A DNA stretch of 64,000 nt, taken from contig NZ_JBFJUX010000003.1 of NCBI RefSeq assembly GCF_041624475.1, positions 124,001 to 188,000 of the forward strand. Direction: 5' to 3'. Made by a program: the position numbers and the translations under genes. Positions 1-7,993 of the stretch are shown here, in pieces. Every line of letters starts with the position of its first letter. Positions within the stretch are counted from its first letter, which is position 1. The notes beneath the pieces were generated by a model, which was not told the origin of the DNA, did not search any database, and worked only from the letters and a program-made list of their open reading frames with translations. Source of the DNA: Litorivivens sp041624475 (lineage in GTDB: Bacteria > Pseudomonadota > Gammaproteobacteria > Pseudomonadales > Spongiibacteraceae).

Positions 1-693
1 GGTATCTACGCTATCGACAAAATGATGAAGAAGGGATTCATCATAGACATCGACCACGCTGAGATAAAAAGCAAACAGATCATGCTGGATCATACTGCGA
101 AGACTGAGCCGGACTACCCCTTGGTATCCGGCCACGGCGGGCAGGGTGGCATCAACAACGAACAGGCCAAACAGATTATCCTGCAGGGCGGGGTGATCTA
201 CCCAGGCAACAAGAATGGTTTTGACCATGTGAAGTTTCTTGAGCAGCTGAAACCCCTGTGGGATGCATCCGGCACCACGCGGGAGTTTTCGGTGGGCTAT
301 GGCGCCGATGCTAACGGCTTGCGCGACCTGCCGGGGCCACGAGGCATGGGCCGCGTCAAGGAGACAGGCGCCGTACCTTATCCCTTTCGACTCTTTAGCG
401 GTGACGATTGGGGGCCACAGTTCGATAACACGGCGCCACTTCTGTTTGAGATGCTATCTGTCCCCAGTGATAACGGCAGGTTGTGGGACGTCAATGAAGG
501 CGGTATGTACCATTACGGCATGATCCCGGACCTTGTGGAAGAGATCCGGCTGGAAGGTGGCAAGGAAGCATTGGACTCTTTCTACAATTCAGCCGAAACC
601 TATCTGCAAATGTGGGAGCAGACACTGGAAGCCGCTGCCCATGCGCGGACACTGCCGGTTCCTCAAACGGTTCAGCAACTGGAGTCTCACTAG
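1..693 (+). CDS. C-terminal part of a membrane-dipeptidase-like metal-dependent hydrolase (5' truncated)
   Basis: The reading frame is open from the first base, so the gene begins outside the window; 230 residues remain. The visible part has the pattern of the amidohydrolase/peptidase M19-like superfamily: a DIDHAE segment near the beginning, a SGHGG segment about 35 residues later, and a GYGADANGL segment resembling the Asp-containing GxDxNGL strand of membrane dipeptidases. The closest remembered relatives are large secreted proteins annotated as coagulation factor 5/8-type or membrane dipeptidase-like. It ends 34 bases before a membrane protein gene on the same strand and is probably co-transcribed with it. 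The substrate cannot be deduced, and metal binding is inferred from the family. Confidence 0.6.
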   Translation, partial: GIYAIDKMMKKGFIIDIDHAEIKSKQIMLDHTAKTEPDYPLVSGHGGQGGINNEQAKQIILQGGVIYPGNKNGFDHVKFLEQLKPLWDASGTTREFSVGYGADANGLRDLPGPRGMGRVKETGAVPYPFRLFSGDDWGPQFDNTAPLLFEMLSVPSDNGRLWDVNEGGMYHYGMIPDLVEEIRLEGGKEALDSFYNSAETYLQMWEQTLEAAAHARTLPVPQTVQQLESH

Positions 694-727
694 AGGAATG
701 CCAAGCCCTTTTTACCGGCCGGAGTAG

Positions 728-2191
728 GTGGTGCGTTATTGGCCCGTTGTCCTCATCAGCACATTGCTGACAGCTTTGCCGGGTGTCGCGCAGGCGCACA
801 GTTTCGGGCGGCTGTACACCTTGCCGGTGCCACTCTGGCTCTATGCCTGGGGCGCTGCAGCAACTTTGGTTGTCTCTTTTGTTGTTGCGGCGCTGTTCAT
901 GACTTCACCGGCTGGGCCACGTCCAGCGGGCTCTGTGCCAATCAATGTTCTGCCTACCCTGCGACGCGCAATGCCGACCCTGCGCCTGTTTGCAGTTTTC
1001 ATACTGCTGCTGTGTGTCGCAACCGGCTTTCTTGGTCACCGCGATCCATTGCGCAATTTCAGTCTGACGTTTTTCTGGGTCATTTTTGTTCTGCTGTTCA
1101 CCTACCTGACGCTGTTCATCGGTAATTTTTATGCGGCACTGAATCCCTGGCATAGCCTGGCTAACGGCATCGGGCGAGTCTGGCGAAACTTTTGCGCAGG
1201 CCGAGTGAACTATCCGCGCGCGCTGGCGGATTGGCCAGCTCTTTTGCTGTATCTCGGTTTTATCTGGTTTGAATTGTTTGGCAGTGGCAGGCCCAAGCCT
1301 CTGGCCACCTTTCTCACCGTATATACCGTACTCAACCTCGGCGGCGTTTGGCTGGTTGGAGCGCGCGCCTGGTTTAGGCATTGTGAGTTCTTTTCCGTTT
1401 TTTTCCGGCTGATTGCGCTTATGGCGCCTGTTCATTACCAGCGAGGAAATCATGGCGAGCCGGGTCAATTGTCTCTGCGCTGGCCGTTTAGCGGGCTGAC
1501 TCAAGAGGCACCGAGACATATCAGTACGGTGACATTTGCGCTGGCGATGCTCTCTACCACCGCCTTCGACGGGCTTAAGGCGACCCAAGGGTGGTCGATG
1601 TTGTTCTGGGGCGACCCTACCGGCTGGATGACGCAGTGGCAGGGCGTTCGTCCGATCAATGCGATCGAGGTATTTATGCCGTGGTATGTCGCTTGGGGAA
1701 CGCTGTGTCTGCTGGCTTCGCCCTTTGTTTATCTGGCGCTGTATTTGCTGACACTGAAACTAGCCAAACTACTGACCGGGTCGCAGCGCACGATCGGCCA
1801 GCTGGCGCTGGATTTCGGCTACACCCTACTGCCCATTGCCTTCGTCTACCACCTGACCCACTACGCCACGCTGATCCTGAGCCATGGCCTGAAAATCATC
1901 AGCCTGGCCTCTGATCCGTTTGGCTGGCACTGGAACCTGTTCGGCACATTGCATAGTTTTCGCGCCCCGATTCTGCCTGAGATGGGAACCATCTGGCATT
2001 CGCAGGTGGGTTTGATCCTGTTTGGGCATGTGGTTAGCGTGTGGGTTGCCCACCGGGTCGCATTACGGGTGTTTGGTTCCCGAGGCAAGGCAATGACCAG
2101 CCAGTTACCCATGCTGGCGTTGATGATCGGTTTTACCATCGCGGGATTGTGGATTCTCGCGCAACCGCTAACGGCTCTGCGTTTTCTTTGA
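728..2191 (+). CDS. Polytopic inner-membrane protein of the family annotated as fenitrothion hydrolase-like
   Basis: A 487-residue, very hydrophobic protein with about eleven predicted membrane segments. The first 23 residues resemble a signal peptide, followed by AHSFGRLYTLPVPLWLYAW. An N-terminus of this type (AH, short polar stretch, LPVPxWLxAW) is recalled from membrane proteins often auto-annotated as fenitrothion hydrolase; that name is a transferred label and I do not claim the activity. The start is GTG at 728, with a second in-frame GTG at 731. The next gene, 29 bases downstream, encodes a cupredoxin-like protein, and this pairing recurs in my memory of the family. That suggests a membrane-anchored, copper-related or redox-related pair. 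The function is unknown. Confidence 0.7.
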   Translation: MVRYWPVVLISTLLTALPGVAQAHSFGRLYTLPVPLWLYAWGAAATLVVSFVVAALFMTSPAGPRPAGSVPINVLPTLRRAMPTLRLFAVFILLLCVATGFLGHRDPLRNFSLTFFWVIFVLLFTYLTLFIGNFYAALNPWHSLANGIGRVWRNFCAGRVNYPRALADWPALLLYLGFIWFELFGSGRPKPLATFLTVYTVLNLGGVWLVGARAWFRHCEFFSVFFRLIALMAPVHYQRGNHGEPGQLSLRWPFSGLTQEAPRHISTVTFALAMLSTTAFDGLKATQGWSMLFWGDPTGWMTQWQGVRPINAIEVFMPWYVAWGTLCLLASPFVYLALYLLTLKLAKLLTGSQRTIGQLALDFGYTLLPIAFVYHLTHYATLILSHGLKIISLASDPFGWHWNLFGTLHSFRAPILPEMGTIWHSQVGLILFGHVVSVWVAHRVALRVFGSRGKAMTSQLPMLALMIGFTIAGLWILAQPLTALRFL

Positions 2192-2220
2192 AGAATAAGA
2201 CCTCGAAATGGAGTAACACA

Positions 2221-2598
2221 GTGACTAAATCAACCATTGCGATCCTGCTGCTTGGCGCCCTGTTGCTGACCGGTTTGTTCCTGCTGATGAAACCCGCGCA
2301 AGAGCCTGCGACACCATCCCTTGATCTGCCGACGCGGATAGTGGATTTTACGGTGAAAAGCGGTCAGCTCGCGGAGGGGCCGGCTGTTGTGGCCGTGGTT
2401 GAAGGCACGCTGGTCACGCTGCGGTTCTTCACAAACCAGATAGATGAGGCGCATCTTCACGGTTATGACCTGTCGGCTGAGCTGATGCCTGGTCAGAGCT
2501 CGGAGATCACCTTCCGCGCTGACATCAGTGGCCGTTTTGAGGTTGAGTTACACAAATCTCACAGCAAATTAGCGGTGCTAGAAGTTCGGCCCCGTTAA
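2221..2598 (+). CDS. Membrane-anchored cupredoxin-like protein
   Basis: A 125-residue protein with one N-terminal membrane segment (residues about 5-22) and then an all-beta region ending in FEVELHKSHSKLAVLEV. The HLHGYDL segment and the terminal GRFEVELHxSH pattern fit EfeO-type cupredoxin domains that end in a beta strand carrying metal ligands. The Cys ligand of classical blue copper proteins is missing, so a type-1 copper site is doubtful. The frame is open further upstream into the previous gene, but GTG at 2221, preceded by a GGAG at 2210-2213, gives a sensible signal anchor directly at the N-terminus. It is probably translated with the preceding membrane protein. Copper binding is inference. 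Confidence 0.7.
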   Translation: MTKSTIAILLLGALLLTGLFLLMKPAQEPATPSLDLPTRIVDFTVKSGQLAEGPAVVAVVEGTLVTLRFFTNQIDEAHLHGYDLSAELMPGQSSEITFRADISGRFEVELHKSHSKLAVLEVRPR

Positions 2599-2878
2599 TT
2601 TGCTGGTGCAGTATGCAGCTTAGGCCGGGCTTTACTATGCAATTGTACTTACTCTGGTTCTTTTAGTTCCTAAAGGATCTTTCGTAAAGCAATGTTTTGA
2701 AAAAAAATACAGGGATCTATTGCGGGGTGTGAATTATTTTGAGCGGGGCGTTAGTCAGTAATAATACCTATAGAACTGCTTCACAATTCTGGATAGCGTA
2801 TCTCTTACGTGCTCCACTCATGATGCGGAAGAGTACAGCCCGCGCTCAGCGGCAACCGCATTCGAAAAACACACAAAC

Positions 2879-3892
2879 GTGACTCCGGATGAGTCAAAGC
2901 AGTGGATAATGTCACTATGTAAAAAGCTCTTGAACTCGATAATGAGTTCGCTTGACGAAGGGTTGATGGTGCTGGCTATCGGCTCAGGACGCCCCAGCAC
3001 GGTTGAGTACGTCAATCCAAAGTTCACTGCAATTTACGGCTTTGAGCTCGAAGAACTTCAAGACAAAAACTCTGTAGCTCTCTACAAAATGTCTGACGAT
3101 CAGAAGGGGATCAACCAAATTACGCAGGCGGTAGTTGATCGTGCGCCAGTGGTGCTTGAAATGCAATGCCTGAAAAAGGACGGCTCCCATTTCCCTGCGA
3201 GAATCAGTCTCAACTTTTCAATCAAACCGGACGGACAAAACGATTATCTGGTTGTTAGAAGCCGGGATATCTCTAAGGAACGTGAATATCGAGACACCCT
3301 TATACAATCCAACATCACCCTCGCGTTTAAGAATTCTGAGCTTCAAACCCTGGCCACCCACGATGGGTTAACATCACTTTACAATCGTCGCTTCTTTGAC
3401 AGCCAATTTGAACGCCTTTATGGCTTTCATGTTCGCCACCACATGAATTTGTGTTTAGCGTTTATAGATATTGACTTTTACAAGCAATATAACGACTTCT
3501 ATGGCCATGTTGCCGGTGACAAGGTGCTCTGCAGAATTGCGAAGGAAATGACTAAAACGTTTTTGCGGCTTGAGGACATTACTGCTCGCTATGGCGGTGA
3601 TGAGTTTGTTGTTGTGTCATCTAGCGTTGCAGAACAAGCGGTTGTGATTGAACATTTCGAGGCGCTGAGAAAGCGAGTGGAATCCTTGGCTATATCCCAT
3701 GAGAACTCACCATTGGGGATCGTTACTCTCAGTGTCGGGGTTTTTGTCGGAATCCCCGGTGAGGATTCAAGCCCGGAATGTATCCTCAGCGCGGCAGACG
3801 AAGCGCTCTATACCTCAAAGGCTGCAGGCCGAAACAAAACGACAATCTATCGTCAGCCTGCATATCAATCGACGGGCTCCAAGAGAGCTTAA
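2879..3892 (+). CDS. PAS-GGDEF diguanylate cyclase
   Basis: A 337-residue cytoplasmic protein that should make cyclic di-GMP from two GTP. A PAS domain spans about residues 20-130 (start near SLDEGLMVLAI, end at RSRDISKEREY). It is joined by a short helix to a GGDEF domain (about 155-325). The active-site motif is an intact GGDEF at 239-243, and RLED at 230-233 lies five residues upstream, matching the inhibitory I-site RxxD. No EAL domain is present. GTG at 2879 lacks a clear ribosome site; ATG at 2909 is an alternative. The gene is flanked by non-coding sequence on both sides and looks A+T-richer than its neighbours. It may feed signals to the adjacent pilus locus, but this is only proximity. 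Confidence 0.85.
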   Translation: MTPDESKQWIMSLCKKLLNSIMSSLDEGLMVLAIGSGRPSTVEYVNPKFTAIYGFELEELQDKNSVALYKMSDDQKGINQITQAVVDRAPVVLEMQCLKKDGSHFPARISLNFSIKPDGQNDYLVVRSRDISKEREYRDTLIQSNITLAFKNSELQTLATHDGLTSLYNRRFFDSQFERLYGFHVRHHMNLCLAFIDIDFYKQYNDFYGHVAGDKVLCRIAKEMTKTFLRLEDITARYGGDEFVVVSSSVAEQAVVIEHFEALRKRVESLAISHENSPLGIVTLSVGVFVGIPGEDSSPECILSAADEALYTSKAAGRNKTTIYRQPAYQSTGSKRA

Positions 3893-4059
3893 CTATAATA
3901 AAATAAGCCTGTCACGGGTTTACTGCTCTAATCGCTAACCCTTGCCCTTTTGTACATCGCCCGACCCTCACCGGGTCCGGCCCGGCCTGTTAAGTTTGCC
4001 TGTATCGTCTGTGGTAGGATCTTAGTCCGCATTCCACAGTCAATCAGGAAGACAACCCA

Positions 4060-4983
4060 ATGAGTAAGCCGATTATTCTTCACCACTACGATGCGTCACC
4101 TTACGCCGAAAAGGTTCGGCTGATGTTCGGGATGACAGCACTCCATTGGCAGTCGCTGGAGTCGCCCGTGCAACCACCTAGGCCGAACCTCGACCCCCTG
4201 ACCGGTGGGTATCGCCGCATTCCGGTATTGCAGATTGGTGCGGATATTATTTGTGATACCGGGCTTATCGCGCGCGAAGTCGCTGCGGCGGCTAAGTGGC
4301 CGGCGCTTGATCCCGCCAACGCCAGTGAGGCTGACACGGCATTGATGGCGCAGGCGGAGAAGAAGGCTTTTTTTGCGGCCATAGGCGCCGTTCCACCTAT
4401 GCGCTTAATCGGCACAATGCTGCTGCGCTTTGGTCCTGTGGGTACCTTCCGTTTTATCAAAGACAGAGCGGGCATGATGAAGGGCGGAACAGTTCGCCCG
4501 CCCCAGGGCGACGATGCCAAGGCAGAACTGAAGTCGCTGGTATCAGCCTTGGAGGCTCGTTTGGCTGACAGCGACTGGGTTGGAGGTAGTGAGCCGGCAC
4601 TGGCGGATTTGGCTTGTTTTCACCCCTTGTGGCTCCATGCAAACTGCAGCCGAAGACCGCTGGATGCCGGGCAGCGGGTTAAAGACTGGTTTCAGCGGGT
4701 GTCTGACATTGGGCACGGGCATCGTGAGGATATAACACGTGAGCAGGCTTTTGCTGCGGCGAAGGCGGCCGACCCGCGCCCATTGCCGGCCAGTATAGAG
4801 GGTTCGCCGGTTGCGGTGGGCAGTGAGGTGGAGGTGGCACCGTCGGACTACGCTGTTGTGCCGGTGTCAGGGACGCTGGTTGCGATCACTGACGACAGGA
4901 TTGTGCTCGCCAGAGAAACTCCCGAGTTTGGCACCTTGCATGTTCATTTCCCCCGGGCAAGCTATTCGATCGTTGCCGTCTGA
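4060..4983 (+). CDS. Glutathione S-transferase-like protein with C-terminal extension
   Basis: A 307-residue protein. Residues 1-80 form a thioredoxin-like GST N-domain (ILHHYDASPYAEKVRLM, with a Ser where cysteine-type GSTs have Cys, and RRIPVLQIGADIICDT ending in the usual Pro-containing strand). Residues about 95-220 look like a helical GST C-domain containing a WVGGSEPALADLACF segment. GSTs normally end near 200-230 residues; about 70 further residues, rich in Val and Thr, look like a small beta domain (VGSEVEVAPSDYAVVPV onward). AGGAAG lies about ten bases before the ATG. It converges with tadD. The substrate is unknown. Confidence 0.8.
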   Translation: MSKPIILHHYDASPYAEKVRLMFGMTALHWQSLESPVQPPRPNLDPLTGGYRRIPVLQIGADIICDTGLIAREVAAAAKWPALDPANASEADTALMAQAEKKAFFAAIGAVPPMRLIGTMLLRFGPVGTFRFIKDRAGMMKGGTVRPPQGDDAKAELKSLVSALEARLADSDWVGGSEPALADLACFHPLWLHANCSRRPLDAGQRVKDWFQRVSDIGHGHREDITREQAFAAAKAADPRPLPASIEGSPVAVGSEVEVAPSDYAVVPVSGTLVAITDDRIVLARETPEFGTLHVHFPRASYSIVAV

Positions 4984-5001
4984 GGGCGACGCCGGTCTGT
5001 C

Positions 5002-5027
5002 GAGCTTTGACGTGAGTAGTCAAACTC
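5002..5027. terminator. Weak stem-loop between convergent genes
   Basis: TTTGAC (5006-5011) pairs with GTCAAA (5019-5024) across a 7-base loop, and GAG/CTC can extend the stem past one bulged base. It sits between the GST-like gene and tadD, which converge. There is no clear T-run, so termination is only a suggestion from position. Confidence 0.3.
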
Positions 5028-5910
5028 AGGAGTCGCTTTCGCTCTTATCCAGCGATTTTCGGGCAAGTTCAAGATTGGCGGCGGCTCTGGCATAGTAGCT
5101 GGGGCTTAGTTCAATGGCCCTTTCCAGATAGGCGATAGCGCTGCGATAGTCACCGTTCAACAGGGCGACGTAGCCAATATTGTTGAGCACGGAAGGTTCG
5201 TCCCCGGTGGCACTTAACAGTGTGATTGCTTTCTCGTATTGGCCCTGGCGGGCATAGGCGATAGCCAGATTATTGGTGATACGTTCAGCCTGGTCTGGAT
5301 TTTGTTCCAATGCCTGGCGGAACCAGTGCTCAGCTGCGATGAAGTCGCCGAGCATCAGGCGTGAGTAGCCATAGTTATTGTTGAATATCGCATTATTGGG
5401 CTGTAGCGACAGAGCCTTTTGGTAGTAGTCACCTGCTGCGGCGTAGTCGCCCTGAAGGTCGCTGATGACACCGAGGTAGTTCAGGGTTGCCGGTCGGTCG
5501 GGCGAAAGCGTATGAATCGCCAGAAACTGGGCTTCCGCCTGTTTGATATCCTGCTGTTTCAGTAGCGTGATCGCGTAGTTTTCTCGAAGATTCAGGTCCT
5601 CCGGGTTGTCTCGAACCAGGGGCTCCAGGTAGGCGCGAGCCTGAGAAAATCGGCTCATAGAAAGTGCCAACAGACCCAATGCTTTGCGGATGTCGGCCCG
5701 GTCTTGAAGGGCCAGTGCCTGCTGGTAGGCGTCGGTTGCCCTTTCGTATTCACCGGCATTCCAATGCCGCTGTCCGTTCTCGACGTGTGACTCGAATGTC
5801 TCGCTTTCTAGAGCGGCATTATCGAGTGGTGTTGCTGCACAGCCGGCTAACAATGCTGCCAATAGAAGGGCCGTAGCTCTAATGCAAACCACATTTCCTA
5901 ATCTTTTCAT
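5026..5910 (-). CDS. tadD: TadD-like TPR lipoprotein of the Tad pilus locus
   Basis: A 294-residue protein with a lipoprotein signal peptide (LLAALLAGC, acylated Cys 24). The rest is almost entirely tetratricopeptide repeats of 34 residues: repeats with the ALxLQPNNAIFNNNYGY, ALEQNPDQAERITNNLAIAY and AIELSPSYYARAAANLELA patterns are plain. TadD is the pilotin-like or assembly-platform lipoprotein of Tad systems and probably helps the secretin or platform proteins assemble at the outer membrane. It is the last gene of the minus-strand locus, 87 bases after tadC. Divergence among TPR lipoproteins means the assignment rests mainly on context. Confidence 0.82.
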   Translation of the reverse strand: MKRLGNVVCIRATALLLAALLAGCAATPLDNAALESETFESHVENGQRHWNAGEYERATDAYQQALALQDRADIRKALGLLALSMSRFSQARAYLEPLVRDNPEDLNLRENYAITLLKQQDIKQAEAQFLAIHTLSPDRPATLNYLGVISDLQGDYAAAGDYYQKALSLQPNNAIFNNNYGYSRLMLGDFIAAEHWFRQALEQNPDQAERITNNLAIAYARQGQYEKAITLLSATGDEPSVLNNIGYVALLNGDYRSAIAYLERAIELSPSYYARAAANLELARKSLDKSESDS

Positions 5911-5997
5911 GGATCACCTTTATCAATCTCGTCGCCAAGTTGTGGCCAGTGTCTAGCAAAAGACACGGCGCTATCTGTCTGCTGTCGACATTCACTC

Positions 5998-6975
5998 TTA
6001 CCCACCGCTGAGTACGCTGAAGCCGCTGAGCATTTTGATAAATGCTGGACCGAGTAAGACGAGAAACAGGGCAGGAAAAATACAAAACATTACTGGAAAG
6101 GCCATCTTAACCGGGAGCTTCGCCGCCCGCTCGCGAGCCGTTTGGGTACGCACATTGCGCATTTCGTCTGAATGCCCGATAAGTGAGGCGGAAATACTGG
6201 TGCCGAAGTGTTCAGCCTGGATCAGTATTGAGGTAAGAGCTTTTATTTCCGCAAGGCCGGTACGCTCGGCGAGTGATCTAAGCGCTTCTTCTTTAGTCTT
6301 GCCTGCCTTCATTTCGAGACTTACCAAACTGAGTTCTACGCCCAGCTCCGGATGGCTGGCCTCCAGCTCTCTACCAACGCGCTGAATGGCGGCGTCGAGG
6401 CCAAGCCCGGCTTCAATACATACCACCATCAAATCCATGGCATCTGGAAAATCGTCACGCAAAACGACCTGTCGATCACGGGCCTGCATAACAAGGAATA
6501 AGTCAGGCATATAGAGACCCGATAGCGCCGAGAACAGCAGCAGCGCGATACCGCCGGTTTCGCGCAAGGGGTTAAAATTTGCCGCGATACACACAATGGC
6601 CAGAAACAGAGGGACGGCAACGGCAAGGCAAACTTTGGCAAAGCCGAAGACGTATAGCGCTCTATGTGATCTATAGCCTGCAAGTACCAGACGCTTGCGG
6701 AGACGCGACTTCTTCCAGTCTTCGTCAGGCAGAATCAGTTTGCTGACTGGCTCTGCCCAGCGAACAAGAAATGCTCCCTCCATATGATCATGTTTCTTCA
6801 GTGCTTCCTGTCCTTCCTGAATCGCCCGCAGGCGACGCTTGACAAGGGGTGTTTCATCCACGAACCAGTAGCCGAAGCCGCCGACCAGAAGCACTATGGT
6901 GGCGAATGTCAGCCCCAATAGCAGATTGAATATTGGTATGCCAGAAAACATAGCGGCAGCTGTATTCAAGTCCAC
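5998..6975 (-). CDS. tadC: Tad pilus platform protein TadC
   Basis: A 325-residue inner-membrane protein of the type II secretion F family. A first membrane helix at about residues 15-35 is followed by a cytoplasmic stretch, two helices near 115-165, the conserved cytoplasmic T2SF domain (DFPDAMDLMVVCIEAGLGLDAAI to the GTSISASL segment) and a final helix pair near the C-terminus. TadB and TadC form the membrane platform on which the TadA ATPase drives pilin polymerisation. The gene follows tadB with a 17-base gap and belongs to the same transcription unit. Confidence 0.92.
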   Translation of the reverse strand: MDLNTAAAMFSGIPIFNLLLGLTFATIVLLVGGFGYWFVDETPLVKRRLRAIQEGQEALKKHDHMEGAFLVRWAEPVSKLILPDEDWKKSRLRKRLVLAGYRSHRALYVFGFAKVCLAVAVPLFLAIVCIAANFNPLRETGGIALLLFSALSGLYMPDLFLVMQARDRQVVLRDDFPDAMDLMVVCIEAGLGLDAAIQRVGRELEASHPELGVELSLVSLEMKAGKTKEEALRSLAERTGLAEIKALTSILIQAEHFGTSISASLIGHSDEMRNVRTQTARERAAKLPVKMAFPVMFCIFPALFLVLLGPAFIKMLSGFSVLSGG

Positions 6976-6992
6976 GATAGATCTCCGTTGGC

Positions 6993-7979
6993 CTATATTC
7001 TGAAGTTGACCATTTTCTGGATGATGTAATAACCAATACCGATCAACACCAATTGCAGAGCGACTAGAATCAGTCCTGTGCTTGATTCAAACAGAGTTGA
7101 AAGATACCCGGGGTCGACGAATGTTACTGCGCCGGCAACGAAAAAAGGCAATACCACCAGAATATTCGCCGAATAGCGCATTTCTGTGGATAGCACAGTG
7201 ATCTCCCGGCGGGTATTGGCGCGTGCGCGCATTACCGCTGACAGCCGATCAAGAATTTTTGCCAGATTGCCGCCCGTTGTCCGTTGCACCAAAACGGCGG
7301 TGACGAAGAACTTGACTTCATCACTACCGGTTCTTCTGGACAGATTAAGCATGGCCTGCTCGACTTCAATGCCATACTTCATCTCGTCAAAGGTTGTGCG
7401 AAACTCAGATGCTACCGGGTCGCTCATGTCTTCGGATACGGCTTTAAGGGAAGCGGACAGCGGGTTTCCAGCCCGCAGGCTGCGACCTATAAAATCTATA
7501 GCGTCGGGCAGTTGAGCGTTGAACCGCTCAACATATCGATTAGCCAGGTATTTGAGAGTCTGATAAGGAATGATGAGCGCGCTCAGGAACGCGATCAGAA
7601 AACCCAGTGCGTTGCTAGTGCCAACGCTATAGACTGCAAGAAGGTAAATTGTCAGGCCGAAGATGAAGCACATTCGAAGATATCGGCTAATCGAATAGTT
7701 GGGGGCTGCGCGTTCCAGTAGCCTGTCGATAAAGTGAAACCGTGGTATCGCGAGGTAAATTTTATTCAGAACGCTGTTGCTAGACAGGACCTCGCGGCGA
7801 AGAAGATTGGGAATTGCGTCGCTAGAAGTTCCGGCTGCGGATAGTTTCCGCAAGCGTTTTCGGGTTTGTCCGCCGCCTGAGCGCATGCTCCGCCAGATGT
7901 AGTACAGCGACTCTATCAGGAATACCGCGCTCATAAACGCCAGCACCAGTATCATTAAGGCTTGAGCGTTATCTGGCAT
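6993..7979 (-). CDS. tadB: Tad pilus platform protein TadB
   Basis: A 328-residue inner-membrane protein of the T2SF/GspF family and partner of TadC. One N-terminal helix (residues about 6-28), a basic linker, two helices near 105-150, the T2SF domain (LPDAIDFIGRSLRAGNPLSASL, then VQRTTGGNLAKILDRLSAVMR) and two C-terminal helices are visible. It begins 14 bases after the tadA stop. The TTGGN(L)A segment is the usual signature near the end of the cytoplasmic domain. Confidence 0.92.
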   Translation of the reverse strand: MPDNAQALMILVLAFMSAVFLIESLYYIWRSMRSGGGQTRKRLRKLSAAGTSSDAIPNLLRREVLSSNSVLNKIYLAIPRFHFIDRLLERAAPNYSISRYLRMCFIFGLTIYLLAVYSVGTSNALGFLIAFLSALIIPYQTLKYLANRYVERFNAQLPDAIDFIGRSLRAGNPLSASLKAVSEDMSDPVASEFRTTFDEMKYGIEVEQAMLNLSRRTGSDEVKFFVTAVLVQRTTGGNLAKILDRLSAVMRARANTRREITVLSTEMRYSANILVVLPFFVAGAVTFVDPGYLSTLFESSTGLILVALQLVLIGIGYYIIQKMVNFRI

Positions 7980-7993
7980 GCGATGTTACTCCA

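Noticed and set aside
905..1588. 227-codon minus-strand frame inside the polytopic membrane protein
   Set aside because: The plus-strand frame has coherent membrane helices and family-like N-terminus; the minus frame is Gln/Arg-rich without structure.
2041..2220. Upstream extension of the cupredoxin-like gene
   Set aside because: It overlaps the membrane-protein gene and would place about 60 non-family residues before the natural signal anchor.
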